Assembly (NCBI GenBank): GCA_017880825.1
Contig: JADGRN010000070.1
Coordinates: 1 to 7,347, forward strand
Length of the DNA stretch: 7,347 nucleotides
Reading direction: 5' to 3'
From: Methylophilaceae bacterium
GTDB lineage: Bacteria > Pseudomonadota > Gammaproteobacteria > Burkholderiales > Methylophilaceae
The notes beneath the pieces were generated by a model that saw nothing but the letters and a program-made list of their open reading frames with translations, was not told where the DNA came from and ran no database searches. The position numbers and the translations under genes were made by a program. Positions within the stretch are counted from its first letter, which is position 1. Every line of letters begins with the position of its first letter. Of this stretch, positions 1 through 5,632 are shown in pieces.

Positions 1-2
1 AT

Positions 3-374
3 ATGATTGCACACACCGGCATCCCCGTCAGTAATTACCAAAAAGCAAAAGCGTTCTACACCAAAGTGCTCGCGACGCTCGGATATAAGACTAATATGGA
101 GTACGGCGAAGCGGCTGGATTCAATGACGGCAAGAATACAGATTTCTGGATCGGGACGAACGCAAAAGGCGTAATTCCAATGCACGTTGCTTTTGAGGCA
201 AAAGACAAAACGCAGGTCGAGGCATTCTACAAAGCGGCACTCGCCGCAGGTGCCAAGGACAACGGCGCACCGGGATATCGCAAGGCGTACTGGCCGGGCT
301 ACTATGCCGCGTTCGTGCATGATGCCGACGGCCACAATATCGAAGCGGTGTTCTACGATTACGACGAGAAGTAG
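3..374 (+). CDS. VOC (vicinal oxygen chelate) family protein, glyoxalase/bleomycin-resistance fold
   Basis: A 123-residue single-domain protein built from two beta-alpha-beta-beta-beta modules. Module one begins at HTGIPVS (residues 4-10), followed by a helix with AKAFY. Module two begins at HVAFEA (61-66) and ends with the typical VHDADGHNIEAV strand (105-116). His4, His61 and Glu114 lie where the divalent-metal ligands of VOC enzymes usually fall, so metal binding is likely. The length fits the family of small stand-alone VOC proteins. The reaction is unknown: relatives include glyoxalases, dioxygenases and resistance proteins, and nothing here selects a substrate. The ATG is two bases from the window edge, so no ribosome-binding site can be seen and an upstream extension cannot be excluded, although the N-terminus aligns with the usual family start. 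It is the only plus-strand gene and converges on the Mut7-C gene. Soluble and probably cytoplasmic. Confidence 0.88.
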   Translation: MIAHTGIPVSNYQKAKAFYTKVLATLGYKTNMEYGEAAGFNDGKNTDFWIGTNAKGVIPMHVAFEAKDKTQVEAFYKAALAAGAKDNGAPGYRKAYWPGYYAAFVHDADGHNIEAVFYDYDEK

Positions 375-487
375 CCGGCAGGATTTTAGTTGTGCGGTCT
401 TTTCTTACTTCACCGCCAATGCCCAAGCTTCCCATTTGAGCTTGATATTTTCGGAATTCCTGGAATTTTGAATGTACGCTTTCAGCC

Positions 488-512
488 GGTAGCTGCCCTG
501 GCAGCCCTTACC
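488..512. terminator. Hairpin between convergent genes, possible bidirectional terminator
   Basis: The 143-bp gap between the convergent VOC and Mut7-C genes holds an inverted repeat: GGTA plus GCTGCC (488-497) pairs with GGCAGC (500-505) and TACC (509-512), with a 2-base loop and a 3-base bulge. On the plus strand a short T run follows only after 8 more bases, and on the minus strand there is no T run. It is therefore a weak intrinsic-terminator candidate. A second, weaker stem (CAAGCT 424-429 with AGCTTG 439-444, followed by ATATTTT) could serve the VOC gene. Nothing else is visible in this gap. Confidence 0.25.
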
Positions 513-517
513 TGACA

Positions 518-970
518 TTAGTTTTCAGCAAACTCCCCTTGCCATCTTTCCAGCCGGTGCCGCATGCGTTCCACATGCCCGCCATGCCAGTAATACTTGT
601 TGCACGACGGGCAGAGGAACACTTGTTCGATGTCCGGTGGAAAATCCGGTGGGCGCTCGGTTTCAATGAGCGGCGTGTTGCATAGCGAGCAGCGGCTGAA
701 CGGGTTCAATAGCCAGTTGACGCCGAGTTTTCGGGTGACTTCCCGCATGCAATCTTCAAGGCCGTTGCCTTCCAGCACTACCACCACACGCTTGGCATGG
801 CGGATTTCCAGCAGAGTGCGGTCTCGGGTAAGCAGCAGGCGTTCTTCCTCCAACGCGCGTTCGATTAGCGGGCGGTCGCCTGTGCCGTCAGGCTCCATCA
901 CGACATCGTAGCCCGCGGTGCGCAGCCATCGCGCCAGCCCCTTGAGCATTTCGTCGCAGAGGAATTTCAC
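518..970 (-). CDS. Mut7-C RNase domain protein (PIN-like fold with C-terminal zinc ribbon)
   Basis: A 150-residue soluble protein. The N-terminus reads KFLCDEMLKGLARWLR (2-17), the hallmark opening of the Mut7-C family, with Asp6 and Glu7 as probable metal-binding acidic residues. LLLTRD (45-50) supplies a further Asp at position 50, as in PIN-like nucleases. The C-terminal part carries two CxxC pairs (Cys94/Cys97 and Cys120/Cys123) that form the family's zinc ribbon. By family prediction it is a metal-dependent RNase; its substrate is unknown. The start is GTG, preceded by GGAAG at a suitable distance. No in-frame ATG precedes it before the palindrome at 984-1010, and the first residues match the family N-terminus. 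It lies 39 bp after the toxin stop on the same strand and may be read from the toxin-antitoxin promoter, although the stem-loop between them could reduce this. No residue needed for the fold appears to be missing. Confidence 0.87.
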   Translation of the reverse strand: MKFLCDEMLKGLARWLRTAGYDVVMEPDGTGDRPLIERALEEERLLLTRDRTLLEIRHAKRVVVVLEGNGLEDCMREVTRKLGVNWLLNPFSRCSLCNTPLIETERPPDFPPDIEQVFLCPSCNKYYWHGGHVERMRHRLERWQGEFAEN

Positions 971-983
971 CAGCTTCCAGCAA

Positions 984-1010
984 AATCAATGGGGCCAGAC
1001 TCCATTGATT
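984..1010. repeat. REP-like palindrome at the toxin stop codon
   Basis: AATCAATGG (984-992) and CCATTGATT (1002-1010) are perfect inverted repeats. With one G-T and one G-C pair inside, the stem reaches 11 bp around a 5-base loop (995-999). The right arm ends on the first base of the toxin's stop codon. Read on the minus strand, the stem is followed by TTTT, so it could also weakly terminate toxin transcription. The GGGGCCAGACT core resembles the dispersed GGGGTCAGA-type palindromes found with REP-associated tyrosine transposases. That resemblance is from memory and not checked. No transposase gene is in the window. Confidence 0.6.
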
Positions 1011-1279
1011 CACCCTTTGTATATCTCGCGCCTATGGCCAATAGCAATGGCGAGCACTCTCAACCGATCATCCTGAATTTCGCAGATGACGCGAAAATCT
1101 CCCACCCGGTAACGCCACAGGCCAACCTTGTTGGCCTTGAGCGGCTCTCCAAAATGGCGGGGGTTTTTGCAGCCTTCGATGCGGTCATGAAGATAATTCA
1201 GGATACGATTGCGTACTGGAGGATCTAATCGCATCAACTGGCTTTCGGCCACATCGGCGATTTCAACCTTCCAGACCAA
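1010..1279 (-). CDS. Type II toxin, RelE/ParE superfamily
   Basis: An 89-residue basic protein with the RelE/ParE fold: an opening WKVEI strand (3-7), two helices with AESQLMRLDPPVRNRI, then the core strands GLWRYRVGDFRVICEI (53-68) and a C-terminal GHRREIYK (81-88). Arg56/Arg58, Arg63, Arg83/Arg84 and Tyr87 occupy positions comparable to the basic and tyrosine residues RelE uses for mRNA cleavage in the ribosomal A site. RelE-type mRNA interferase activity is therefore more likely than gyrase poisoning, but this is inference. The start codon is TTG. It is supported by the family-typical N-terminus and by a 17-base overlap with the 3' end of the antitoxin gene, and no in-frame ATG gives a full-length protein. 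A weak start plus overlap should keep toxin below antitoxin and couple their translation. The protein appears complete. Confidence 0.88.
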   Translation of the reverse strand: MVWKVEIADVAESQLMRLDPPVRNRILNYLHDRIEGCKNPRHFGEPLKANKVGLWRYRVGDFRVICEIQDDRLRVLAIAIGHRREIYKG

Positions 1280-1475
1280 GCTCTTTTCTCAGCTGGCTTA
1301 ACGATTTGGAGGATTTTGTTTGAGCAAGTGCCACTTCAGCCAATTCGGCATCTTCTATATCTTCCAGCATACGCAAGATAGCTTCGCGCACCAGATCGCT
1401 TTTGCTGCGCTGACGAAGCTTTGCAAGAGCGTCTAACCGGCTTTCCAGTTCACTTTCAATTCTGACGGCTAACAT
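1263..1475 (-). CDS. Type II antitoxin, ribbon-helix-helix (RelB/CopG-like)
   Basis: A 70-residue protein. Residues 1-45 form a ribbon-helix-helix DNA-binding domain: a short strand LAVRIESE (2-9), helix A ESRLDALAKLR, a turn with RSKSDLV, and helix B REAILRMLEDI. Residues 46-70, rich in Ser, Lys, Glu and Leu, look like the flexible toxin-binding tail. It should neutralise the adjacent toxin and, as a dimer with or without toxin, repress their common promoter. The ATG is preceded by GGAGG five bases upstream, much stronger than the toxin's start signal. The gene comes first in the pair, as usual for RelBE-type modules. Whether it belongs to the RelB, CopG or ParD-like branch cannot be settled by eye. 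Confidence 0.87.
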   Translation of the reverse strand: MLAVRIESELESRLDALAKLRQRSKSDLVREAILRMLEDIEDAELAEVALAQTKSSKSLSQLRKELGLEG

Positions 1476-1480
1476 GACAG

Positions 1481-1485
1481 CCTCC
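1481..1485 (-). promoter_or_regulatory. Ribosome-binding site of the antitoxin gene
   Basis: GGAGG on the minus strand, five bases before the antitoxin ATG. It is the clearest Shine-Dalgarno sequence in the window. It contrasts with the TTG-started, overlapping toxin gene and supports excess antitoxin synthesis. Confidence 0.8.
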
Positions 1486-1502
1486 GTATAACAATGTATT
1501 AC
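1486..1502. promoter_or_regulatory. Putative operator of the toxin-antitoxin operon
   Basis: GTATAACAATGTATTAC is an imperfect 17-bp palindrome with 12 of the 16 non-central positions symmetric. It lies between the candidate -10 box and the Shine-Dalgarno sequence of the antitoxin gene. Ribbon-helix-helix antitoxins bind short palindromes in this position to repress their own operon. The link is inferred from location and symmetry. Confidence 0.5.
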
Positions 1503-1504
1503 AG

Positions 1505-1533
1505 ATTCTGCTGCGTGTGGTCGGAAAAGTCAA
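1505..1533 (-). promoter_or_regulatory. Putative sigma70 promoter of the toxin-antitoxin operon
   Basis: On the minus strand TTGACT (1533-1528; 5 of 6 to consensus) is followed after exactly 17 bases by CAGAAT (1510-1505; 4 of 6). Transcription would begin near 1498, inside the palindromic operator and ahead of the antitoxin ribosome-binding site. The promoter sits in the 66-bp gap after the NUDIX stop codon, so the module can be transcribed separately from the nuo genes. The weak -10 leaves some doubt. Confidence 0.45.
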
Positions 1534-1541
1534 CCCTGGCG

Positions 1542-2096
1542 TTATAACCAATTTCCAGTCAGGTGTTTCTCCGCCCAGAATAGGGCGATCATGGTTTTGC
1601 CGTCGCGGATCTCACCTCTACGCATGGCCTCCATCGCCTCCGGCAGACTCATGGTAAAGACTTCCAGATGTTCATCCTCATCGCGCTGGTGTTCGCCCAG
1701 TGTGAGTTCCCTTGCCAGGTAGATATGAATGACTTCATCGCAGTAACCGATACAAGGGTGCAACAAGGTGAGAAATTGCCATTGCCCGGCGCTGTAACCA
1801 GTTTCTTCCAGCAGCTCGCGTTTGCCGGTTTCCAGCGGGTCTTCATCGGGGTCTATCTTGCCTGCCGGCAATTCGATAAAAGTGCGATGCAGCGCATAAC
1901 GAAACTGGCGCTCCATGACCAGATGCCCATCGGGCAATACTGGAATGACCAGTACCGCGCCGGGATGCATGAGGTATTCGCGCTCTGTCTCAACACCATT
2001 AGGCAAGCGCACCTTGTCGCGCTTGGCGTGAAGCAATTTGCCCTTGAACAGGGTCTCTGAAGAAATACAGGTTTCGGTTAAATCAACTGGCTTCAT
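1542..2096 (-). CDS. NUDIX hydrolase, ADP-ribose pyrophosphatase type
   Basis: A 184-residue soluble enzyme with a perfect Nudix box at residues 79-101: Gly79, Glu85, then RELLEETGY (93-101), matching GX5EX7REUXEEXGU. The glutamates bind the Mg2+/Mn2+ ions that drive attack on a nucleoside diphosphate linkage. Upstream strands with HPGAVLVIPV and ERQFRYALHRTFIELPAG, plus the HPCIGYCDE segment after the box, fit the ADP-ribose pyrophosphatase branch (ADP-ribose to AMP and ribose 5-phosphate), which removes a reactive product of NAD breakdown. The substrate is inferred. I place the start at the ATG at 2096, whose ATGA overlaps the stop of the DUF2818 gene and so implies translational coupling. 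The frame is open to 2267, but that extension would lie almost wholly inside the DUF2818 gene and is Cys/Arg-rich and unlike the family. The enzyme probably rides on the nuo transcript, tying NAD(H) metabolite clean-up to complex I expression. Confidence 0.92.
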   Translation of the reverse strand: MKPVDLTETCISSETLFKGKLLHAKRDKVRLPNGVETEREYLMHPGAVLVIPVLPDGHLVMERQFRYALHRTFIELPAGKIDPDEDPLETGKRELLEETGYSAGQWQFLTLLHPCIGYCDEVIHIYLARELTLGEHQRDEDEHLEVFTMSLPEAMEAMRRGEIRDGKTMIALFWAEKHLTGNWL

Positions 2097-2386
2097 TTCC
2101 AGAACTGGCGGTAAACAAAACCCGGAAAAGCAAAGACGATAAACAGGCAGGCAGTCACTGCATAGAATTCCCAGTTTTGTGGAGCGACTTGGCCCATAGT
2201 GGCACGCTCGGCATAGATGCCGATTGCACCCATGACGAAATACAACACGATGAGTTCCAACAGGCACCAGCCGATGGCCTTGGTTTTTTTAGCCAGCGGG
2301 ATAACGTAGAACAGCCGCTCGGAAAACCACGGAAGATTGGCCGCCAGCAATGCCAGTAATAGCAGAATCCAGATTGTTGAAACCAT
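2093..2386 (-). CDS. DUF2818 family integral membrane protein
   Basis: A 97-residue protein with three hydrophobic segments: about residues 3-18 (WILLLLALLAANLPW region), 37-58 (CLLELIVLYFVMGAIGIY region) and 74-92 (FYAVTACLFIVFAFPGFVY region). The ANLPW, ERLF, LELIVLYF, NWEFYA and FPGFVYR stretches are what I recognise as the DUF2818 signature. Its function is unknown. In Betaproteobacteria it is commonly found directly after nuoN, so a role in complex I assembly or stability is a fair guess, but nothing in the sequence proves it. The ATG at 2386 has no strong Shine-Dalgarno sequence. The stop overlaps the NUDIX start by four bases. It is separated from nuoN by a 160-bp gap that contains a palindromic element. 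Confidence 0.85.
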   Translation of the reverse strand: MVSTIWILLLLALLAANLPWFSERLFYVIPLAKKTKAIGWCLLELIVLYFVMGAIGIYAERATMGQVAPQNWEFYAVTACLFIVFAFPGFVYRQFWK

Positions 2387-2422
2387 ATCGAGTATTCTTT
2401 AAGTATCCTACAAAACCGTTAA

Positions 2423-2535
2423 GAATGGCTGAAGTACGAGGCGCGCTGCTTTGATAAAAAAGTGCACAGCAACCAAGGCCTACCGTACAAGGTAGGCGAG
2501 AAAGCGAGCACCGTGCAAAAGCAATTCAGTCATGC
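2423..2535. repeat. Imperfect palindromic element between nuoN and the DUF2818 gene, MITE-like candidate
   Basis: The 160-bp nuoN-DUF2818 gap is mostly filled by a structured segment. Its ends are inverted repeats: GAATGGCTGAA (2423-2433) against the complement of 2525-2535 matches at 9 of 11 bases. Near the centre GCCTACC (2478-2484) and GGTAGGC (2491-2497) form a perfect 7-bp stem with a 6-base loop. On the minus strand the stem is followed by GTGCAC and TTTTTT (2461-2456), and an outer TGCAC/GTGCA pairing is possible, so the region could act as a leaky terminator or RNA-stability element after nuoN. No target-site duplication is evident, and its mobile nature is inferred only from the terminal inverted repeats. 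Confidence 0.4.
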
Positions 2536-2546
2536 AATGGGTTCTG

Positions 2547-3995
2547 CTATTGAAGGCTGCGAATGATGGCATAGCCACAGATATCCATAAGTCGTTGCGG
2601 CATCATCCCCAAAGCCAACAGGGCGAGTGCATTGACACTCAACACCATATTCATATCGGCTTGCGGGGCAATTGGGCTGGTGTCTTGCTGATCATCGAAA
2701 TACATCAGTTTGACCACGCGCAGGTAGTAGAAAGCGCCCACAACTGCCATCAATACCGCGAACACCACCAGCCAGACAAAGCCCGCTTGCAGAGCGGCCT
2801 GCAACACGGCGAACTTGGCGTAAAAGCCTATGGTTGGCGGTATACCAGCCATGGAGAACATCACGATCAGCAACAGGAAAGCGTGCCAGGGGCTGCGTTG
2901 ATTCAGGCCTTTCAGATCGTCCAGTTCTTCGGCCTCGAAACCTTTGCGTGACAGCAGCAGAATCATGCCAAAACCAGCCAGCGCCATCAGCACATAGGTC
3001 GTCACGTAAAACATGGAGGAGGCATAGCCATTGCTGCTGGCGCTGAAAATGCCATACAGTATGAAGCCGACGTGCGAGATGGTGGAATACGCCAGCATGC
3101 GCTTGAAGTTGGTCTGGGCGATGGCGGCAAGATTACCGATGCTGATGGACAGCACTGCCATGATAATCAACATACCCTGCCAGTCCACCGCAAGCACATA
3201 CAAGCCCTGCACCAGCAGACGCATTACAAAAGCGAAGGCGGCGAGTTTTGGCACCGTGCCTATCAACAGGGTAATCGCGGTTGGCGAGCCCTGATAGACA
3301 TCCGGTACCCACATATGGAACGGCACCGCGCCGAACTTGAATGCTATGCCAGCCACGATGAACACCAGACCCAGAATCAGCACGGCGTGATCCGGCACGC
3401 CATTGAGCAAGGCGCTGCCGACTTCGGATATATTCAGGCTGCCGGTAACGCCATAAATCATGGACATGCCATACAGCAGCATGCCGGAGGCCAGCGCACC
3501 AAGCACAAAATACTTCATCGCAGCCTCGGTAGCACGCGGGTTGTCACGATCCAGCGCAACGAGCGTGTAGAGGCAAAGCGAGAGCAGTTCCAGCCCCATA
3601 TACAGCGTGAGGAAATGGTGCCCGGAGACCATGATCATCATGCCCAGCATGGCGAACAGCACCAGCGCGTAGAACTCGCCGCGGAACATGCCGCGCAAGG
3701 CAATATAGCTGCGCGTGTAGATCAGCACCATCGAAGTAGTCAGGTAGATCATCAACTTGAGCACATCAGCCAGCGGGTCATCAACAAACATGCCGCTGAA
3801 TGAATAACCCACCGCCGAGGTATGCGTGCTGATTGTGACGAAAGCCGCGCCCAGCAAGGTGATGTGCGCCAGTATATAAATCAGGGCGCGATTATTCGGC
3901 TTGAGGAATAAATCCAGCAGCAGAATAAACATCGCCATACATAGCACGATCAACTCGGGCAAGGCAGAGATCAGGTCATATTGGATGGCATTCAT
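2547..3995 (-). CDS. nuoN: NADH-quinone oxidoreductase subunit N
   Basis: A 482-residue polytopic inner-membrane subunit of complex I, one of the three antiporter-like units thought to move a proton across the membrane per catalytic cycle. Conserved charged residues on the central axis are visible: Glu136 in GLELLSL, Lys220 in AFKFGAVPFHMWVPDVYQGSP (218-238), Lys250 in TVPKLAAF, and Lys394 in FYAKF. The signature NFKRMLAYSTISHVGF (296-311) marks the second half of the antiporter core. The length is normal for bacterial NuoN and about 14 hydrophobic segments can be read. The gene starts 16 bases after the nuoM stop with an ATG and only a weak purine-rich leader, so it probably relies on coupling to nuoM. 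Last of the nuo genes proper in this window; no lesion seen. Confidence 0.97.
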   Translation of the reverse strand: MNAIQYDLISALPELIVLCMAMFILLLDLFLKPNNRALIYILAHITLLGAAFVTISTHTSAVGYSFSGMFVDDPLADVLKLMIYLTTSMVLIYTRSYIALRGMFRGEFYALVLFAMLGMMIMVSGHHFLTLYMGLELLSLCLYTLVALDRDNPRATEAAMKYFVLGALASGMLLYGMSMIYGVTGSLNISEVGSALLNGVPDHAVLILGLVFIVAGIAFKFGAVPFHMWVPDVYQGSPTAITLLIGTVPKLAAFAFVMRLLVQGLYVLAVDWQGMLIIMAVLSISIGNLAAIAQTNFKRMLAYSTISHVGFILYGIFSASSNGYASSMFYVTTYVLMALAGFGMILLLSRKGFEAEELDDLKGLNQRSPWHAFLLLIVMFSMAGIPPTIGFYAKFAVLQAALQAGFVWLVVFAVLMAVVGAFYYLRVVKLMYFDDQQDTSPIAPQADMNMVLSVNALALLALGMMPQRLMDICGYAIIRSLQ

Positions 3996-4011
3996 AGTCT
4001 AATTTTCAACC

Positions 4012-5499
4012 CTATATTCCCGGCAGCTTGCTCTGCGCCAAATGTGCCAGTAACTGGCTGACTGTGGCATGCGTCATTTCGGTCAATGGTTGCGGATAAA
4101 TACCAAAACCCAGAACCATCAAGGCCAGCAGCCCCAGTATGAAAAACTCACGCTTGTTGATATCTTTCAGCTCCGCCACATGGCTGTTGGCAATAGCGCC
4201 AAAGAACACGCGCTTGACCATCCACAGCGTATAGGCCGCACCAAAAATCATGATAGTGGCGGCGAGGAAGGCAAACCAGAAATTAACCTGCAGGCTACCC
4301 AGAATCACCAGGAATTCACCAACGAAGCCGGAAGTGCCCGGCAAGCCAGTATTGGCCAGGGCGAACAGCACAGCGAAAGCGGCAAAGGCTGGCATGGTAT
4401 TCACCACGCCGCCGTAATCGGCAATTTGGCGTGAGTGCATGCGGTCGTACAGCACCCCTACGCAGAGGAACAAGGCGGCGGAAATAAAACCGTGCGAAAT
4501 CATCTGCACGATGCCGCCTTCCATGCCCAACGGGTTGAAGATGAAGAGTCCCAATGTGACGAAGCCCATGTGCGAGATCGAGGAATACGCAATCAGCTTC
4601 TTCATGTCCTGCTGCACCAGCGCTACCAGTGCGATGTAAACAATGGCGATCAAGGATAAGGTAATCATGAAACCGGAGAGATAATTCGCTGCATCCGGGG
4701 CAATCGGCATGGCAAAACGCAGGAAGCCGTAGGCGCCAAGCTTGAGCATGATGGCCGCCAGCACCACCGAGCCGCCGGTGGGCGCTTCAACGTGGGCATC
4801 CGGCAGCCAGGTGTGTACCGGCCACATCGGAATCTTCACCGCAAACGCCATGAAGAATGCCATGAAAATCAATATCTGCACATTCAGAGACAGGGGCAAC
4901 TGGTAGTAATCCACCAGTTCGAAGCTGTTGCTCTGATGGTAAAGATAGATGAACGCCACCAGCATCAACAACGAACCGAGCAGGGTGTAGAGGAAGAACT
5001 TGATGGTGGCGTAAACGCGGTTAGGCCCGCCCCAGACGCCGATGACCAGGAACATGGGGATCAGCATGGCTTCCCAGAACACGTAATAGAGGATGGCATC
5101 CAGCGCGCAGAAGACGCCTATCATGAGGCCGGACATGATGAGCAAAGCCGCCATGTACTGTGCGACGCGCTTCTGGATGATTTCCCAGGCGGCCAGCACC
5201 ACGATAAACGTGGTGAAACTGGTGAGCAGAATCAGCGGTACCGCGATGCCGTCCACTCCCAGGTGATAGTGGATATTGAACGAGGGGATCCAGTTATAGC
5301 CTTCCTGAAACTGGAAACCGCCATCGGCAAAATTGAAGCGGGTATATAGCGGCAGCGTCACCAGGAACGAGGCCAGACTACCGGCCAGCGCTATCCAGCG
5401 CGCCAGACGCGCATTCTGGTCGCCGCCGGTGAACAACACCAGGACGCCCGCCACTATTGGCAGCCAGATAGATAAGCTAAGAATATGGGACTCAAACAT
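4012..5499 (-). CDS. nuoM: NADH-quinone oxidoreductase subunit M
   Basis: A 495-residue antiporter-like membrane subunit of complex I. Key residues of the proton path are present: Glu143 in FWEAMLIPM, Lys222 in FAVKIPMWPVHTWLPDAHVEAPT, Lys253 in MLKLGAYGF, and Glu395 in GFVGEF. The motif MKKLIAYSSISHMGF (299-313) is the usual discontinuous-helix region. The length is normal. The ATG at 5499 matches the family N-terminus (MFESHILSLSIWLP). Its upstream bases (GAATTCCACTT) contain no proper Shine-Dalgarno sequence. The gene lies 144 bp from the nuoL stop, unusually far for this pair, because an apparent insertion element fills the gap. A 46-codon frame from that element ends on a TGA overlapping the nuoM ATG, so nuoM may be translated by reinitiation. 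The coding sequence itself is intact. Confidence 0.97.
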   Translation of the reverse strand: MFESHILSLSIWLPIVAGVLVLFTGGDQNARLARWIALAGSLASFLVTLPLYTRFNFADGGFQFQEGYNWIPSFNIHYHLGVDGIAVPLILLTSFTTFIVVLAAWEIIQKRVAQYMAALLIMSGLMIGVFCALDAILYYVFWEAMLIPMFLVIGVWGGPNRVYATIKFFLYTLLGSLLMLVAFIYLYHQSNSFELVDYYQLPLSLNVQILIFMAFFMAFAVKIPMWPVHTWLPDAHVEAPTGGSVVLAAIMLKLGAYGFLRFAMPIAPDAANYLSGFMITLSLIAIVYIALVALVQQDMKKLIAYSSISHMGFVTLGLFIFNPLGMEGGIVQMISHGFISAALFLCVGVLYDRMHSRQIADYGGVVNTMPAFAAFAVLFALANTGLPGTSGFVGEFLVILGSLQVNFWFAFLAATIMIFGAAYTLWMVKRVFFGAIANSHVAELKDINKREFFILGLLALMVLGFGIYPQPLTEMTHATVSQLLAHLAQSKLPGI

Positions 5500-5632
5500 A
5501 AGTGGAATTCAAAACAAGTCGCTTGCCCATAGGGTGTTGCAAAAGCCCGCCAAAATCCTCATTTACTATTTGTAAATTCCGGATTTGTCGGTCTTTTATG
5601 CCTGCTCTGGCCTGCGCTTTGATGTTTTTCAT
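5492..5632 (-). CDS. 46-codon leader ORF created by the insertion upstream of nuoM (speculative)
   Basis: An ATG at 5632, eleven bases after the nuoL stop and preceded by purine-rich AAAAGAA, opens a frame of 46 codons running through the whole inserted element. It stops at a TGA (5494-5492) that overlaps the nuoM start as ATGTTTGA. The product (begins MKNIKAQARAG, ends LVLNSTYV) is basic and resembles no family I know. Its start appears to be a duplicate of the nuoM start made by the insertion. The likely value is translational: ribosomes leaving this frame are delivered onto the nuoM ATG. Whether the peptide has any function, or is even stable, is doubtful. Confidence 0.35.
   Translation of the reverse strand: MKNIKAQARAGIKDRQIRNLQIVNEDFGGLLQHPMGKRLVLNSTYV

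Noticed and set aside
451..467. Tandem GGAATT repeats near 453-467
   Set aside because: Two short AT-rich copies with no extended structure; expected by chance.
121..471. Minus- and plus-frame ORFs overlapping the VOC gene
   Set aside because: They are Arg/Cys-rich shadows of the VOC reading frame without motifs.
989..1228. Plus-strand 79-codon ORF opposite the toxin gene
   Set aside because: It lies antisense to a clearly recognisable RelE/ParE gene and shows no family features.
2097..2267. N-terminal extension of the NUDIX protein giving 241 residues
   Set aside because: The extra 57 residues lie within the DUF2818 gene in another frame, are Cys/Arg/His-rich and do not look like a NUDIX N-terminus. 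The ATG at 2096 with ATGA overlap gives a normal-length enzyme.
2387..2422. Possible promoter ahead of the DUF2818 gene
   Set aside because: TAGGAT- and TACTTA-like -10 candidates exist, but no acceptable -35 hexamer lies at the right distance.
3072..3803. 243-codon plus-strand ORF opposite nuoN
   Set aside because: It is a His/Gln-rich antisense shadow of membrane-protein codons with no recognisable domain or ribosome-binding site. The same applies to the plus-strand frames opposite nuoM (4069-4434, 4792-5349) and nuoL (6707-7131).
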